A DNA stretch of 64,000 nt from Erysipelatoclostridium sp. AM42-17 (GCF_003480255.1 NZ_QUIN01000002.1:1-64000); one strand, 5' to 3'; counted from the stretch's first letter, positions 46,109 to 56,276 are shown. Numbers and translations are program-made. The notes: generated by a model from the sequence alone, not told the origin.

Positions 46109-46595
46109 AGTTCATTTTCTTGATTTCACCACAAGCTATTTTCATACCTGAATCTCCTGCAGGCTGACTTTTAAAATCATCTGCATGTTCATGAATAACT
46201 AAAGTATGACCAATTATATCTGATGGTCTAAATTTATCAATAAATATCATAGCCCATGCAGTACCATGACTAGCAAAGATAGGTGGTAAATCACCTATAT
46301 GGTACGGATGATCTTGCTTAGTTGGATTAAAGTGTCCTAATGTTTTTTCATAAGGAATAGCAGTATCATTAATGCAAGTTTTACCTTCATGGACATGGAA
46401 GCCAAAAAAAGCATGATTCTCTTTTTCACCTGTCGGTAAACCACTGATTTGATAAACCATTAAGGTCCCATCAAACATATTAAAGAAACTGACTGTCCCT
46501 TCTATTTTATTTCCTTTTATCAAAGCATAAGCCTGTGGATTATTTTCTATTGCTTTTAACATCATCATTGTTAATTTTGATTGTTTTACTTTCAT
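46107..46595 (-). CDS. Cytoplasmic Cu/Zn superoxide dismutase-like protein
   Basis: A 162-residue protein of the Cu/Zn SOD family: copper ligands in FFGFHVHEG, LGHFNPTKQDHPYHIGDLPP (bridging and zinc His) and LVIHEHADDFKSQPAGDSG, ending GMKIACGEI. There is no signal peptide with the start at 46595 (GGTGAG upstream), so it is probably cytoplasmic, unusual for an enzyme that normally acts outside the cytosol. Some Firmicutes homologues (YojM type) lack activity or copper. It is inserted between pcrA and ligA. Confidence 0.87.
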   Translation of the reverse strand: MKVKQSKLTMMMLKAIENNPQAYALIKGNKIEGTVSFFNMFDGTLMVYQISGLPTGEKENHAFFGFHVHEGKTCINDTAIPYEKTLGHFNPTKQDHPYHIGDLPPIFASHGTAWAMIFIDKFRPSDIIGHTLVIHEHADDFKSQPAGDSGMKIACGEIKKMN

Positions 46596-46638
46596 TATCT
46601 CACCATTATAGATTATGTTAAGCAATCAAAATTATGTA

Positions 46639-48786
46639 TTAATTCGTTAAACGTTTTAATGCTTTATGATTAGCCATTAAAGATTTTAAGCCAACAGGTA
46701 ATTCAAAAGCAATATCTAGAATAGTTTTATTGACTTTAACAACAACACCTTTACCAAATACATCATGCATGACTAAATCACCAACTTGCCAGTCCGTGAC
46801 TTCATTATTACCTATCATTTCCTCTTTAGTAGGTCCTGTTTGTATATAATCACTTGTTTTATAACGTGGTCTTGCGCCACTATGCACAATACCTTCATTA
46901 CCAATTTCATCTACAAATCGACTTGAAATTTTAGGCGAATCCGTTACAAAACTGAATCCTTCACTATCGGTTAAGAATAATTGTTTTTTAGCTCTCGTAA
47001 AGGCTACATACGCTAATCTTCTTTCCTCTTCTAAACCTTCATCGCCACTTTCAGACATACTTCTAAAACTTGGAAAAATGCCTTCTGATAAACCTAAAAC
47101 AAAGACATAATTAAACTCAAGTCCTTTAGCCATATGAATTGACATTAATGATACATATTGGCTTTCATCTTCAACATCGTTATCAGTATATAATGATATA
47201 TCTTGTAAATAGTTTTCTAAAGTAGCTGTATCTGGATTAGCAACTTGGAAATCATATATTGAACGTTGTAATTCATGAATATTATCAATACGATTATCTT
47301 CTAAATCTCTTTTTAACATTTCTAAATAACCAACATCGATCATCAGTTGTTCAAACATTTCATGTAATGGTTTTTTAGATTGTTTCGCTGTTTCAATAGC
47401 TTCAACTAAATTTCTAACTTCCTTTTTAGCTTTAGATGACAAACGAATTTCATCACTATGTAAAGTTAAAGCTTCATAAAGGCTAATTGAATAATTTAAA
47501 GCCACATTTTGAATGTTTTCCAATGTCTTTTTACCAATTCCTCTAGCTGGTACATTTATTATTCTTTCAAAAGCTAAATCTTCATCACTATTAACTAAAC
47601 GAAGATAGCTTAAAGCATCTTTAACCTCTTTACGACTAAAGAATTTCAAACCACCAAAAATACGATAATCAATTCCTTTACGAATTAATACTTGTTCAAT
47701 AACTCGTGATAAATAGTTTGCTCGATATAAAATAGCAAAATCACGATAATTGACACCTTCTTCATTATTAATAATATCTTCTATCTTATTAGCAATCCAG
47801 TTTGCTTCTTCTTCTTCACTTTTAGCGACATAATGAACAACATCTTCACCGCCAGTTTGATTTGTATATAAATCTTTTTCTAAACGATTTCTATTTTTAC
47901 GAATTAAGTTATTCGCTACATTTAAGATATTTCCTGTTGAACGATAATTTTGATCTAGAATAACAGTATGATTAGGTTTAAAGTCTTTATCAAAATTAAG
48001 AATATAGTTTACATCAGCCCCTCTAAAACTATAGATTGTCTGATCAGGATCTCCAACAACACATACTTTAGCATTTTGGCTTAACAAATGAACAAGATGA
48101 TATTCTATTTCCCCTACATCTTGAAATTCATCAACATGAATATACTGGAATTTACGTTGCCATTTTTCTAATATTTCAGGATAATGATCAAATATATAGA
48201 CCGTTTTTAATAATAAATCATCAAAATCTAATAAAAAATGATCTTCTTTATATTGTTCATATGCTTCATAAACTTTTGCTTTTTTAGTTTCACCAGCAAA
48301 ATTACCAGCTAATTCTAAAGCTCTTTGTGGTGATACTCGGGCACATTTGTATCCTGATATTGTATTAATCATATTTTTTATTGAAAAAACTTTAGGGTCA
48401 ATTTCTAGTTGATTATAAATCTTTTTTAATAAAGCTTTTTGGTCTTCTTCATCCATAATGGTAAAATGACTAGGATAATTTAAGACATTAATATGCGCTC
48501 TTAAAATACGAACACATAAAGAATGAATGGTACAAATAAGTGAGCCTGTTGCTTGAACACCAATTAATTTTTGAACCCTTTCTTTCATTTCATTTGCAGC
48601 TTTATTGGTAAAGGTAATTGCCAGTATAGAACGTGGATCAATACCAATATTTTCAATCAAATAAGCGATTCGATAAGTCACAACTCTTGTTTTTCCTGAT
48701 CCAGCACCAGCAATAATACGAAGATGACTATCTAAATAAGTTGCTGCTTGATATTGATTTTCATTTAATACACTTTTTAAATCCAT
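46639..48786 (-). CDS. pcrA: ATP-dependent DNA helicase PcrA/UvrD
   Basis: A 715-residue superfamily 1A helicase for repair and plasmid replication. Motif I AGAGSGKTRVVTYR, motif II YIHVDEFQDVGE, motif III VCVVGDPDQTIYSFRGAD, motif IV VILDQNYRS, motif V SIHMAKGLEFNYVFVLGLSE and motif VI EERRLAYVAFTRAK. The C-terminal Tudor-like domain (VGDLVMHDVFGKGVVVKV) binds RNA polymerase. It heads the pcrA-SOD-ligA-camS block. Confidence 0.97.
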   Translation of the reverse strand: MDLKSVLNENQYQAATYLDSHLRIIAGAGSGKTRVVTYRIAYLIENIGIDPRSILAITFTNKAANEMKERVQKLIGVQATGSLICTIHSLCVRILRAHINVLNYPSHFTIMDEEDQKALLKKIYNQLEIDPKVFSIKNMINTISGYKCARVSPQRALELAGNFAGETKKAKVYEAYEQYKEDHFLLDFDDLLLKTVYIFDHYPEILEKWQRKFQYIHVDEFQDVGEIEYHLVHLLSQNAKVCVVGDPDQTIYSFRGADVNYILNFDKDFKPNHTVILDQNYRSTGNILNVANNLIRKNRNRLEKDLYTNQTGGEDVVHYVAKSEEEEANWIANKIEDIINNEEGVNYRDFAILYRANYLSRVIEQVLIRKGIDYRIFGGLKFFSRKEVKDALSYLRLVNSDEDLAFERIINVPARGIGKKTLENIQNVALNYSISLYEALTLHSDEIRLSSKAKKEVRNLVEAIETAKQSKKPLHEMFEQLMIDVGYLEMLKRDLEDNRIDNIHELQRSIYDFQVANPDTATLENYLQDISLYTDNDVEDESQYVSLMSIHMAKGLEFNYVFVLGLSEGIFPSFRSMSESGDEGLEEERRLAYVAFTRAKKQLFLTDSEGFSFVTDSPKISSRFVDEIGNEGIVHSGARPRYKTSDYIQTGPTKEEMIGNNEVTDWQVGDLVMHDVFGKGVVVKVNKTILDIAFELPVGLKSLMANHKALKRLTN

Positions 48787-48836
48787 AGACTTCCCTCCGT
48801 CCTTACATTATATATGAAGATTGTATTTTTAGATAG

Positions 48837-48866
48837 AAAAAGTTTCTTATTTCTAAGAAACTTTTT
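48837..48866. terminator. Terminator of the pyrCKD operon
   Basis: Arms AAAAAGTTTCTTA and TAAGAAACTTTTT around TTTC, followed on the minus strand by a T-run; it lies just after pyrD. Confidence 0.85.
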
Positions 48867-48871
48867 ATTTT

Positions 48872-50537
<1,666 letters not shown>

Positions 50538-50546
50538 AATTTCCTC

Positions 50547-51809
50547 CTACATTTCTTCTATCTTTCCATCAATAATACTGTATTTTAATAAACCATAGCA
50601 TTCTGTATTTAAAAATGGTGTATTTTTTGCTTTAGAATACAATGATTCTTCAGTAATCATGTACTTAGCATTTAAATCAAAGATAGCGATATTAGCATCT
50701 TTTCCTACTGCTAAATCATGATCTAAACCAATCACCTTTGCTGGTTGAATTGTCATCGCTTTAATGACTGTTTCTAAGTCTAGTAAACCTTTTTTTATCA
50801 AGTATGTATACATTAAAGAAAAAGCATGCTGATTTCCAATAATACCAAATGGTGCTTGATCAATTGGTTTATTTTTTTCTTCAAAGGCATGAGGTGCATG
50901 ATCTGTAGAAATACAAGATACAGTACCATCTTTAATTCCTTCAATTAAAGCATTTAAATCTTCTTTACTACGTAAAGGTGGATTCATTTTATAATTAGGA
51001 TTCAAGTTCTTAATATTATCTTCTGTTAAAATCAAATGGTGAGGGCAAGCTTCACCGCTTACTGGTAATCCTTTAGCTTTAGCTTCTTTTAATGCTTGAA
51101 CTGTTTCTTTAGTTGAGATATGACAAATATGATAACGATTATGAATTTTCTCAACTAATTTTAAATCTCGAGATGCTTGTTTATATTCAGAAGCATTATT
51201 AATACCAACAAGATGATTTTCTTTAGAAACTCTACCTAAATTAATACAAGCTCCTGGTTGAAGTTCACTTTCATCTTCACAATGTGCAACAATAATACTT
51301 TCATATTTTTTAGCTTCTTTCATAGCTTGTTCCATCATGTCTTGACTTTGAACGCCTTTTCCATCATCTGAAAATCCCATCACAATATCACTTTGATGAT
51401 TAGCCTTAAAATCCACCAATTCTTTTCCTTTTAATCCTTTAGTAATCGCACTATAAGTATAAGTATGTATACAACTATCTTTAGCTACACGTTGTTTAAA
51501 ATCTGCAATTGTTTCCATATTATCCATGCATGGTAATGTATTAGCCATCGCTACAATATGACTATAGCCACCATGTTTAGCTGATAATGTTTCTGTCTTA
51601 ATCGTTCCTTTATGTTCAAATCCTGGTTCTCGTAAGTGAACATGTAAATCAACTAATCCGGGGATAACGAGTAATCCTTTTGCATCAATGGTGTGTTCAC
51701 CTTCTAAATGTTTTCCTACTGCACTTATTTTTTTATCAGTAATTTCTACATCTAATGATTGAATTTTTCCTTGATAAAATACTTGTCCATTTTGAATAAC
51801 TGTTTTCAT
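50547..51809 (-). CDS. pyrC: Dihydroorotase (class I)
   Basis: Cyclises carbamoyl-aspartate to dihydroorotate. A 420-residue amidohydrolase: zinc ligands in VDLHVHLREPGFEHKGTI, VAHCEDESEL, HICHISTKETV and STDHAPHAFEEK. First gene of the pyrC-pyrK-pyrD operon; AAGGAGGG (51813-51820) is its ribosome binding site, immediately after the terminator of the leader, so expression is likely set by attenuation. Confidence 0.97.
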   Translation of the reverse strand: MKTVIQNGQVFYQGKIQSLDVEITDKKISAVGKHLEGEHTIDAKGLLVIPGLVDLHVHLREPGFEHKGTIKTETLSAKHGGYSHIVAMANTLPCMDNMETIADFKQRVAKDSCIHTYTYSAITKGLKGKELVDFKANHQSDIVMGFSDDGKGVQSQDMMEQAMKEAKKYESIIVAHCEDESELQPGACINLGRVSKENHLVGINNASEYKQASRDLKLVEKIHNRYHICHISTKETVQALKEAKAKGLPVSGEACPHHLILTEDNIKNLNPNYKMNPPLRSKEDLNALIEGIKDGTVSCISTDHAPHAFEEKNKPIDQAPFGIIGNQHAFSLMYTYLIKKGLLDLETVIKAMTIQPAKVIGLDHDLAVGKDANIAIFDLNAKYMITEESLYSKAKNTPFLNTECYGLLKYSIIDGKIEEM

Positions 51810-51822
51810 AAACCCTCCTTAT

Positions 51823-51851
51823 AAAAAAACATATCAATAACTTGATATGTT
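51823..51851 (-). terminator. Attenuator terminator in front of pyrC
   Basis: Perfect 9-bp arms AACATATCA (51851-51843 on minus) and TGATATGTT (51836-51828), a 6-nt loop and seven T on the minus strand. It ends three bases before the pyrC ribosome binding site. The leader-peptide stop codon overlaps its first arm, so a ribosome reaching the end of the leader would block the hairpin. Confidence 0.85.
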
Positions 51852-51915
51852 AAAAATAAATGTAAAAAGAGTGATCATTTAGAATTGTCAAAGCTACCTT
51901 TGTTTCCATCATCAT
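51850..51915 (-). CDS. Putative pyrC leader peptide (21 codons)
   Basis: Open frame in the pyrC leader starting with three ATG codons and GAA ACA AAG, ending TTT TAC ATT TAT TTT TAA. GGGAG (51920-51924) is a Shine-Dalgarno sequence spaced for the first or second ATG. The last codons are very U-rich, and the stop codon overlaps the terminator hairpin. This matches the organisation of the E. coli pyrBI leader, where slow transcription of a U-tract at low UTP lets the ribosome prevent termination. Expression as a peptide is inferred. Confidence 0.6.
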   Translation of the reverse strand: MMMETKVALTILNDHSFYIYF

Positions 51916-51921
51916 CACTCT
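51864..51921 (-). promoter_or_regulatory. Pause-type hairpin in the pyrC leader
   Basis: AGAGTGAT (51921-51914) can pair with ATCACTCT (51875-51868), followed on the minus strand by TTTTT. It spans most of the leader ORF and part of its ribosome binding site and is placed like the pause hairpin of the E. coli pyrBI leader, before a U-rich tract. The 38-nt loop makes its stability uncertain. Confidence 0.5.
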
Positions 51922-51934
51922 CCCTTTGTTTTTT

Positions 51935-51963
51935 AATATAACACATACTCGTATATCAGACAA
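51935..51963 (-). promoter_or_regulatory. Promoter of the pyrCKD operon
   Basis: -35 TTGTCT (51958-51963), 17-bp spacer, extended -10 TGT-TATATT (51935-51940). It would start the RNA near 51928 and give a leader of about 120 nt before pyrC. Confidence 0.7.
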
Positions 51964-51973
51964 TATATAAACT

Positions 51974-52462
51974 TTATTGATCTTTGAATTTTTCTTTCAT
52001 TGCTGTTTCTACACATGGTGGAACAAGCCCTTCTAATGAACGATGATGACTTGCCATTTCTTTAATAGCTGAAGATGAAATAAAAGAATGTGAAGGTCTT
52101 GTCATAAAAAAGACCATATCTACATCAGCATCTAAATGCTGGTTAGAAAACGCAAGCTGTAGTTCATATTCAAAATCCATAGTCGCACGTATACCACGTA
52201 CCAATATTTGACTTCCTACACTTTTAGCATACTCTACTGATAACATATCAGTCGCATCAATGATGACATTGTCATACTCTTTTGTTGCTTCTTGCAATAA
52301 TATTTTTCTTTCCTCTACACTAAACATTCCTTTTTTATTAGGATTTTTACATATTGTAACATAGAGTTTATCAAATACACGACTTGCTCTTTCAATAATA
52401 TCTAAATGACCATTCGTAACGGGATCAAACGTACCCGTATAGACTGCTATTTTTTCTTTCAT
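51974..52462 (-). CDS. coaD: Phosphopantetheine adenylyltransferase
   Basis: Makes dephospho-CoA from 4'-phosphopantetheine and ATP. A 162-residue nucleotidyltransferase with YTGTFDPVTNGHLDIIERA (TGxFDPxTNGH motif) at the N-terminus and RPSHSFISSSAIKEMASH (SSSxI) at the C-terminus. The rsmD-coaD order after ylb genes is conserved in Firmicutes (coaD = ylbI). It ends directly before the pyrC promoter. Confidence 0.96.
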   Translation of the reverse strand: MKEKIAVYTGTFDPVTNGHLDIIERASRVFDKLYVTICKNPNKKGMFSVEERKILLQEATKEYDNVIIDATDMLSVEYAKSVGSQILVRGIRATMDFEYELQLAFSNQHLDADVDMVFFMTRPSHSFISSSAIKEMASHHRSLEGLVPPCVETAMKEKFKDQ

Positions 52463-52465
52463 TTT

Positions 52466-53017
52466 TTAATCCTCTTTGTAACGATAAATATTTAAAGCTG
52501 TAATTCCATATTGATGCTTTTTAATGAGTTCTAATCCACTAATAGGCAGAAAAGTCACTTCTTTTAATTCTTCTATCATAATTAAAGCACCATCTTTCAA
52601 TTCATGATTTTCTACTAATGTTTTTAAAATGCCGTCAACTAACCCTTTACCATAAGGAGGATCTAAAAATACTAAATCAAATTTAATATTTTCCTCACTA
52701 AAACGCTTTAAAGCTCGCTGATAATCCATTTTATAAACATACGCATTTTCTAATTTTAATAATGTAAAATTCTCTTTAATTGTTTTAAAAGCCTCATATT
52801 GTTTATCTACTGTATAAAGACAATCACAACCTCTAGACATTGCTTCTATACCAAGACCACCGCTACCACCAAATAAATCTAATACTGTTCCACCATTAAA
52901 ATAAGGTCCTATCATATTGAACATATTTTCCTTATTACGATCTGTCGTAGGTCTCGTTAAATTTGTCTTAGGCACTTTTAATTGTCGACTTTTGTATTTT
53001 CCTGCGATTACTCTCAT
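52466..53017 (-). CDS. rsmD: 16S rRNA (guanine966-N2)-methyltransferase
   Basis: A 183-residue SAM-dependent methyltransferase: IAGKYKSRQLKVP, TRPTTDRNKENMFNM, SAM loop VLDLFGGSGGLGIEAMSRG and catalytic VFLDPPYGKG (DPPY). It corresponds to ylbH of Bacillus and overlaps ylbF by 4 bp, with coaD 3 bp downstream. Confidence 0.95.
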   Translation of the reverse strand: MRVIAGKYKSRQLKVPKTNLTRPTTDRNKENMFNMIGPYFNGGTVLDLFGGSGGLGIEAMSRGCDCLYTVDKQYEAFKTIKENFTLLKLENAYVYKMDYQRALKRFSEENIKFDLVFLDPPYGKGLVDGILKTLVENHELKDGALIMIEELKEVTFLPISGLELIKKHQYGITALNIYRYKED

Positions 53018-53361
53018 AAATTTATCCCCGTCATATCTAAAGAATCACTAATGCCATTAAAAACTATATGAGTAACATGCGCTAATAAATCATTTAACTC
53101 ATGATAACATTGATAATAGTTTTGAATGATATCATCACTTGCCATTTGCATTTTAATATCTTTCAATTCTTTTCTAATTTTAGAATTGTCTATGTACTGA
53201 TCAAACTGTTTTAACTCATTTAATTTTGATAAAACAGTTTGATATTGTATTAATAATTGATGTACATCTTCACGTTCTAAAAGTTTAGATGCTTCTATAA
53301 AATTAATATAACGTTGATCTTCTTTAATAGCACAAACAAGATTATCAATTTTTTCATTCAT
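53014..53361 (-). CDS. ylbF: YlbF/YmcA-family protein
   Basis: A 115-residue helical protein with the family's pattern of heptads, FIEASKLLEREDVHQLLIQYQTVLSKL. In Bacillus YlbF, YmcA and YaaT form a complex that acts on RNase Y and on development. The position between ylbE-like and rsmD genes supports the assignment. In Bacillus ylbG lies between ylbF and rsmD and is missing here. Confidence 0.8.
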   Translation of the reverse strand: MNEKIDNLVCAIKEDQRYINFIEASKLLEREDVHQLLIQYQTVLSKLNELKQFDQYIDNSKIRKELKDIKMQMASDDIIQNYYQCYHELNDLLAHVTHIVFNGISDSLDMTGINL

Positions 53362-53540
53362 TTTAACATCTCCATCATTTGAATAAATAAAGATAGCTTA
53401 TCTAATTTATCAATTAATTCATTATTTTGTTTTTGTTTCATTTCTTCTAACAAATCTTGATATCTTTCAGGATATCTTGATAAAACGATATACCATTGAG
53501 GATGATATCGTAAATACATATAAACATCATTTTTCGTCAT
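53358..53540 (-). CDS. ylbE: YlbE-like protein
   Basis: A 60-residue protein starting MTKNDVYMYL with HPQWYIVLSRYPERYQDLLEE, the conserved part of YlbE-like proteins. Start 53540 is chosen because AAAGGA lies eight bases upstream; the open frame extends 7 codons further but overlaps ylbD there. Function unknown. Overlaps ylbF by 4 bp. Confidence 0.72.
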   Translation of the reverse strand: MTKNDVYMYLRYHPQWYIVLSRYPERYQDLLEEMKQKQNNELIDKLDKLSLFIQMMEMLK

Positions 53541-53832
53541 ACCAATGATCCTTTGCATCATTTTTACTCATTAAAGAATTAACCATATTTAATACTTTTT
53601 CAATAGACTGTAAAGAAGATGCTAAACCGTCGAAATCAATATTCTTGACAATATCCATAAAATGTAATTGATCATTTTGACGATTAAGATAAGGTTTAAA
53701 AAAATCATCTTTAGGTCCATATAAAGTATAAATTTCATAAATCTGTTGCCAAGTATATTTTTTACTTACAACATCATCTTTAATAGAAGGTATTGTTTTT
53801 AAAAAAGATTTAAATGATTCAAGATTATCCAC
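53527..53832 (-). CDS. ylbD: YlbD-like protein
   Basis: A protein of about 101 residues with LESFKSFLKTIP, YTWQQIYEIYTLYGPKDDFFKPY, as in YlbD-like proteins of Firmicutes (named coat protein in Bacillus). Start is a GTG at 53832 with GAGGTG upstream. Overlaps the ylbE-like gene. A spore-coat role cannot be assumed. Confidence 0.72.
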   Translation of the reverse strand: MDNLESFKSFLKTIPSIKDDVVSKKYTWQQIYEIYTLYGPKDDFFKPYLNRQNDQLHFMDIVKNIDFDGLASSLQSIEKVLNMVNSLMSKNDAKDHWYDEK

Positions 53833-53857
53833 AACTTTCACCTCATCATATTATATG

Positions 53858-55084
53858 TTAATAAGATGCATCGGTGCGCAGTTTATCTTTGTTATAACGA
53901 GCAATAATGGATTGACATATTCCAATCCCCATTAAAGTAGCCAGTGTTGATGATCCTCCATATGAAACGAGTAACAAAGGGACTCCTGTCATTGGTATCA
54001 TTCCAGAAATTCCTCCTAAATTAACAAACAAATGTAAAAAGAAATAAGAGGCAACACCTGTTAAAATAATACGTGAACGATTATCTTGAATTTTATCAGC
54101 ATATTTTAATAATCTAAAAATAATAATAGCTGTAGGAATAATAATAAACGCTAAACCTACGATTCCTAGTTCTTCATATATAATAGCACCAATAAAATCA
54201 TTATGAGATTCTGATATATAGTCATATTTTTGAATAGAATTTCCAAAACCTCTACCAAATAGTTGACCATTAGCAAAAGCAATCATTGAATTTAATAATT
54301 GCCATGAATCACCATAAATATTTTCTAATGGATTAAGCCAAGTTGTAATTCTCGCTAATTGATAGCTTTGCAAAAAGAACTTTGCCACTATAAGACCAAC
54401 AACAATACAAGCAATAACTGCAATCCAAATAATCTTTTTATATGTTTTATAATAAGGTCTCGTCGTAACCATAAAACAAATAAAACAAATAGCTGCTAAG
54501 ATCGCAGTTGAACCAAAGTCATGCTGTACCCCTATTCCAATAATAGCTACAAATAACATCATTCCTATCGGTTTAATAACACAATCAATAAGTTTCTTTT
54601 TATAAAACTGTTTTTTTAATTCATTCGTTCTAAATTTTCCTTTAACCACAAAAGCTGCATCTGTTTCTGTTAAAAAGTAAGATAAAATTAAAATCATGGC
54701 AATCTTCATGAACTCCGCCGGTTGAATAGTTATCGGTCCTAAATGGATCCAAGCATAAGATCCTTTCGTTCTCCACAAGCGGCATACGCACATTGAAGCA
54801 ATACCTATCCAATAAACGAGTAAACTCGTACGATGATTAACCCAACGATTATCAAATTTTTTTGATAAAATCATCATAGCTATAATTCCAATGACTGCAT
54901 ATGCAGCCTGCATTCCCATGTTTTTAAGGACAAAGTTTAAGCCCTTTGAAGAAACAGCTCCTACAGAAGCTGAACCAATCATGACAATTCCAAAACAAAT
55001 TAAAACACTTACAGCACCATAAATGGTTTTATCTGCTCCTTTTTTCTTAAAAAAATTACTGAATTTTCTATTAATCTGATTCAT
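53858..55084 (-). CDS. ftsW: FtsW/RodA/SpoVE-family peptidoglycan glycosyltransferase
   Basis: A 408-residue SEDS-family protein with about 10 membrane helices. Motifs: GPITIQPAEFMKIAMIL, HDFGSTAILA, SHNDFIGAIIYEELGIVGLAFI and GISGMIPMTGVPLLLVSYGGSS. SEDS proteins polymerise lipid II together with a class B PBP. Position upstream of the ylb block matches ftsW of Bacillus more than rodA; the exact paralogue is not certain. Confidence 0.9.
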   Translation of the reverse strand: MNQINRKFSNFFKKKGADKTIYGAVSVLICFGIVMIGSASVGAVSSKGLNFVLKNMGMQAAYAVIGIIAMMILSKKFDNRWVNHRTSLLVYWIGIASMCVCRLWRTKGSYAWIHLGPITIQPAEFMKIAMILILSYFLTETDAAFVVKGKFRTNELKKQFYKKKLIDCVIKPIGMMLFVAIIGIGVQHDFGSTAILAAICFICFMVTTRPYYKTYKKIIWIAVIACIVVGLIVAKFFLQSYQLARITTWLNPLENIYGDSWQLLNSMIAFANGQLFGRGFGNSIQKYDYISESHNDFIGAIIYEELGIVGLAFIIIPTAIIIFRLLKYADKIQDNRSRIILTGVASYFFLHLFVNLGGISGMIPMTGVPLLLVSYGGSSTLATLMGIGICQSIIARYNKDKLRTDASY

Positions 55085-55085
55085 T

Positions 55086-55352
55086 TTATTTTCCTAATTT
55101 AATCCAATCATTTTCAAGACTTGCTTTATATACTTGATAGATTGAATAAGATGAAACTTCTTTGAATTGTTGATCAATTTGTTTTTCTTCGCTTTTGCTT
55201 TGAACGACATTTTTAAATTGACGATAAGCTTTCATAAATTCTTCTTTACTAATTCCTTGTTCGTAAGCTTGTTCAACAGCGTTATATAATGCCATAACAT
55301 CAATAATATCTTCTGTTGACCATGTATAATCTAATGGATAATTGTAATCCAT
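55086..55352 (-). CDS. UPF0223 family protein
   Basis: An 88-residue protein: YNYPLDYTWSTEDIIDVM, AVEQAYEQGISKEEFMKAYR and VQSKSEEKQIDQQF, matching UPF0223 (YktA). Function unknown. Start 55352 has GGGGTGA upstream; the longer frame upstream lacks a site. One base separates it from the ftsW-like gene. Confidence 0.87.
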   Translation of the reverse strand: MDYNYPLDYTWSTEDIIDVMALYNAVEQAYEQGISKEEFMKAYRQFKNVVQSKSEEKQIDQQFKEVSSYSIYQVYKASLENDWIKLGK

Positions 55353-55472
55353 AATTTCACCCCATTTCTTGAACATTATATCTTAAATAAACTAAAAAAT
55401 AAACTTAATTAGGACATTATCCCTAACAAATCTCCCATTTAAGAATAATATGTACTAGAAGGAGGGATCAAG

Positions 55473-55652
55473 ATGAACTGTGGTTGTAACTTTGCTAGCT
55501 GTAACCCATTTGGCTGCGGTGGATGTTCCTCATGTGGTAGCGCCATGCCTTTATCATCATTTGGATGCAACAGTGGATGCAGTTGGTTTGCGATTGTCTT
55601 AGTTGTATTCTTATTATTAATCATTTGTGGAAATTCAAGAATTCATCCTTAA
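55473..55652 (+). CDS. 59-residue Cys-rich YjcZ-like membrane protein
   Basis: A small gene with a strong ribosome binding site, AGAAGGAGGG, ending before ATG at 55473. The protein has nine Cys in 59 residues, with CGC, CGGC and CSSC motifs in the first 36, then a hydrophobic segment SWFAIVLVVFLLLIICG, and a short tail NSRIHP. The hydrophobic part resembles the small YjcZ-family proteins of spore formers (FALIVVLFILLIIVG), which usually follow a Gly/Tyr-rich start; the Cys-rich start is unusual. Membrane location is likely; function unknown. An overlapping minus-strand frame in the same position is a shadow. Confidence 0.75.
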   Translation: MNCGCNFASCNPFGCGGCSSCGSAMPLSSFGCNSGCSWFAIVLVVFLLLIICGNSRIHP

Positions 55653-55706
55653 TGTATTAATATCACCTCAAAATGTGCTATAATGACCAAGTAATGAGGT
55701 GATAGT

Positions 55707-56276
55707 ATGTTATTAATGAAAGATATTATAAATGATCAAAACAAATTAATTAGAACAATATCAAAAGAGGTATCTTTACCTCTTAGTAAAGAGGATCATG
55801 ACTTATTAATGGAAATGCATGAATTCCTTGTAGCCAGTCAAGATGAAGAATTATCTGAAAAATATAATTTACGTCCTGCTGTTGGAATTGCTGCTATTCA
55901 ATTAGGAATTCCTAAAAGAATGTGTGCTATTCACGTGTTAGATTATGATGAAAACGGAGAACCTACAAAATCAACTGATTATGCCTTAGTCAATCCAAAG
56001 ATTGTTTCATATACTCAAAAACAATCTTATTTAAAAACTGGTGAAGCTTGTTTATCAGTAGACGAAGATGTTAAAGGTTATGTACCTCGTCATGCTAAAG
56101 TCACAATTGAAGGTTATGATGCTTTAACTGATCAAAATGTTTCTATTGTTGCTCGTGGTTTTTTAGCCATTTGTTTACAGCATGAATTAGATCATTTTGA
56201 TGGCGTTCTTTATTACGACCATATTAATAAAGATTATCCATTAGTACCAATTGAAAATGCAATGGTCATTGAATAA
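55707..56276 (+). CDS. def: Peptide deformylase
   Basis: Removes the formyl group from N-terminal Met of new proteins. 189 residues with the three family motifs: VGIAAIQLGIP (GxGxAAxQ), GEACLSVDED (usual EGCLS, metal-binding Cys), and QHELDHFDGVLYYD (HExxH with catalytic Glu). The second motif carries Ala for Gly. GAGGTGA precedes the ATG. Type 2 (Gram-positive) form by its length and insertions. Confidence 0.95.
   Translation: MLLMKDIINDQNKLIRTISKEVSLPLSKEDHDLLMEMHEFLVASQDEELSEKYNLRPAVGIAAIQLGIPKRMCAIHVLDYDENGEPTKSTDYALVNPKIVSYTQKQSYLKTGEACLSVDEDVKGYVPRHAKVTIEGYDALTDQNVSIVARGFLAICLQHELDHFDGVLYYDHINKDYPLVPIENAMVIE

Noticed and set aside
55439..55624. Minus-strand 61-residue frame at 55439-55624
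   Set aside because: It has no ribosome binding site and lies opposite the small Cys-rich gene, which has a strong one.
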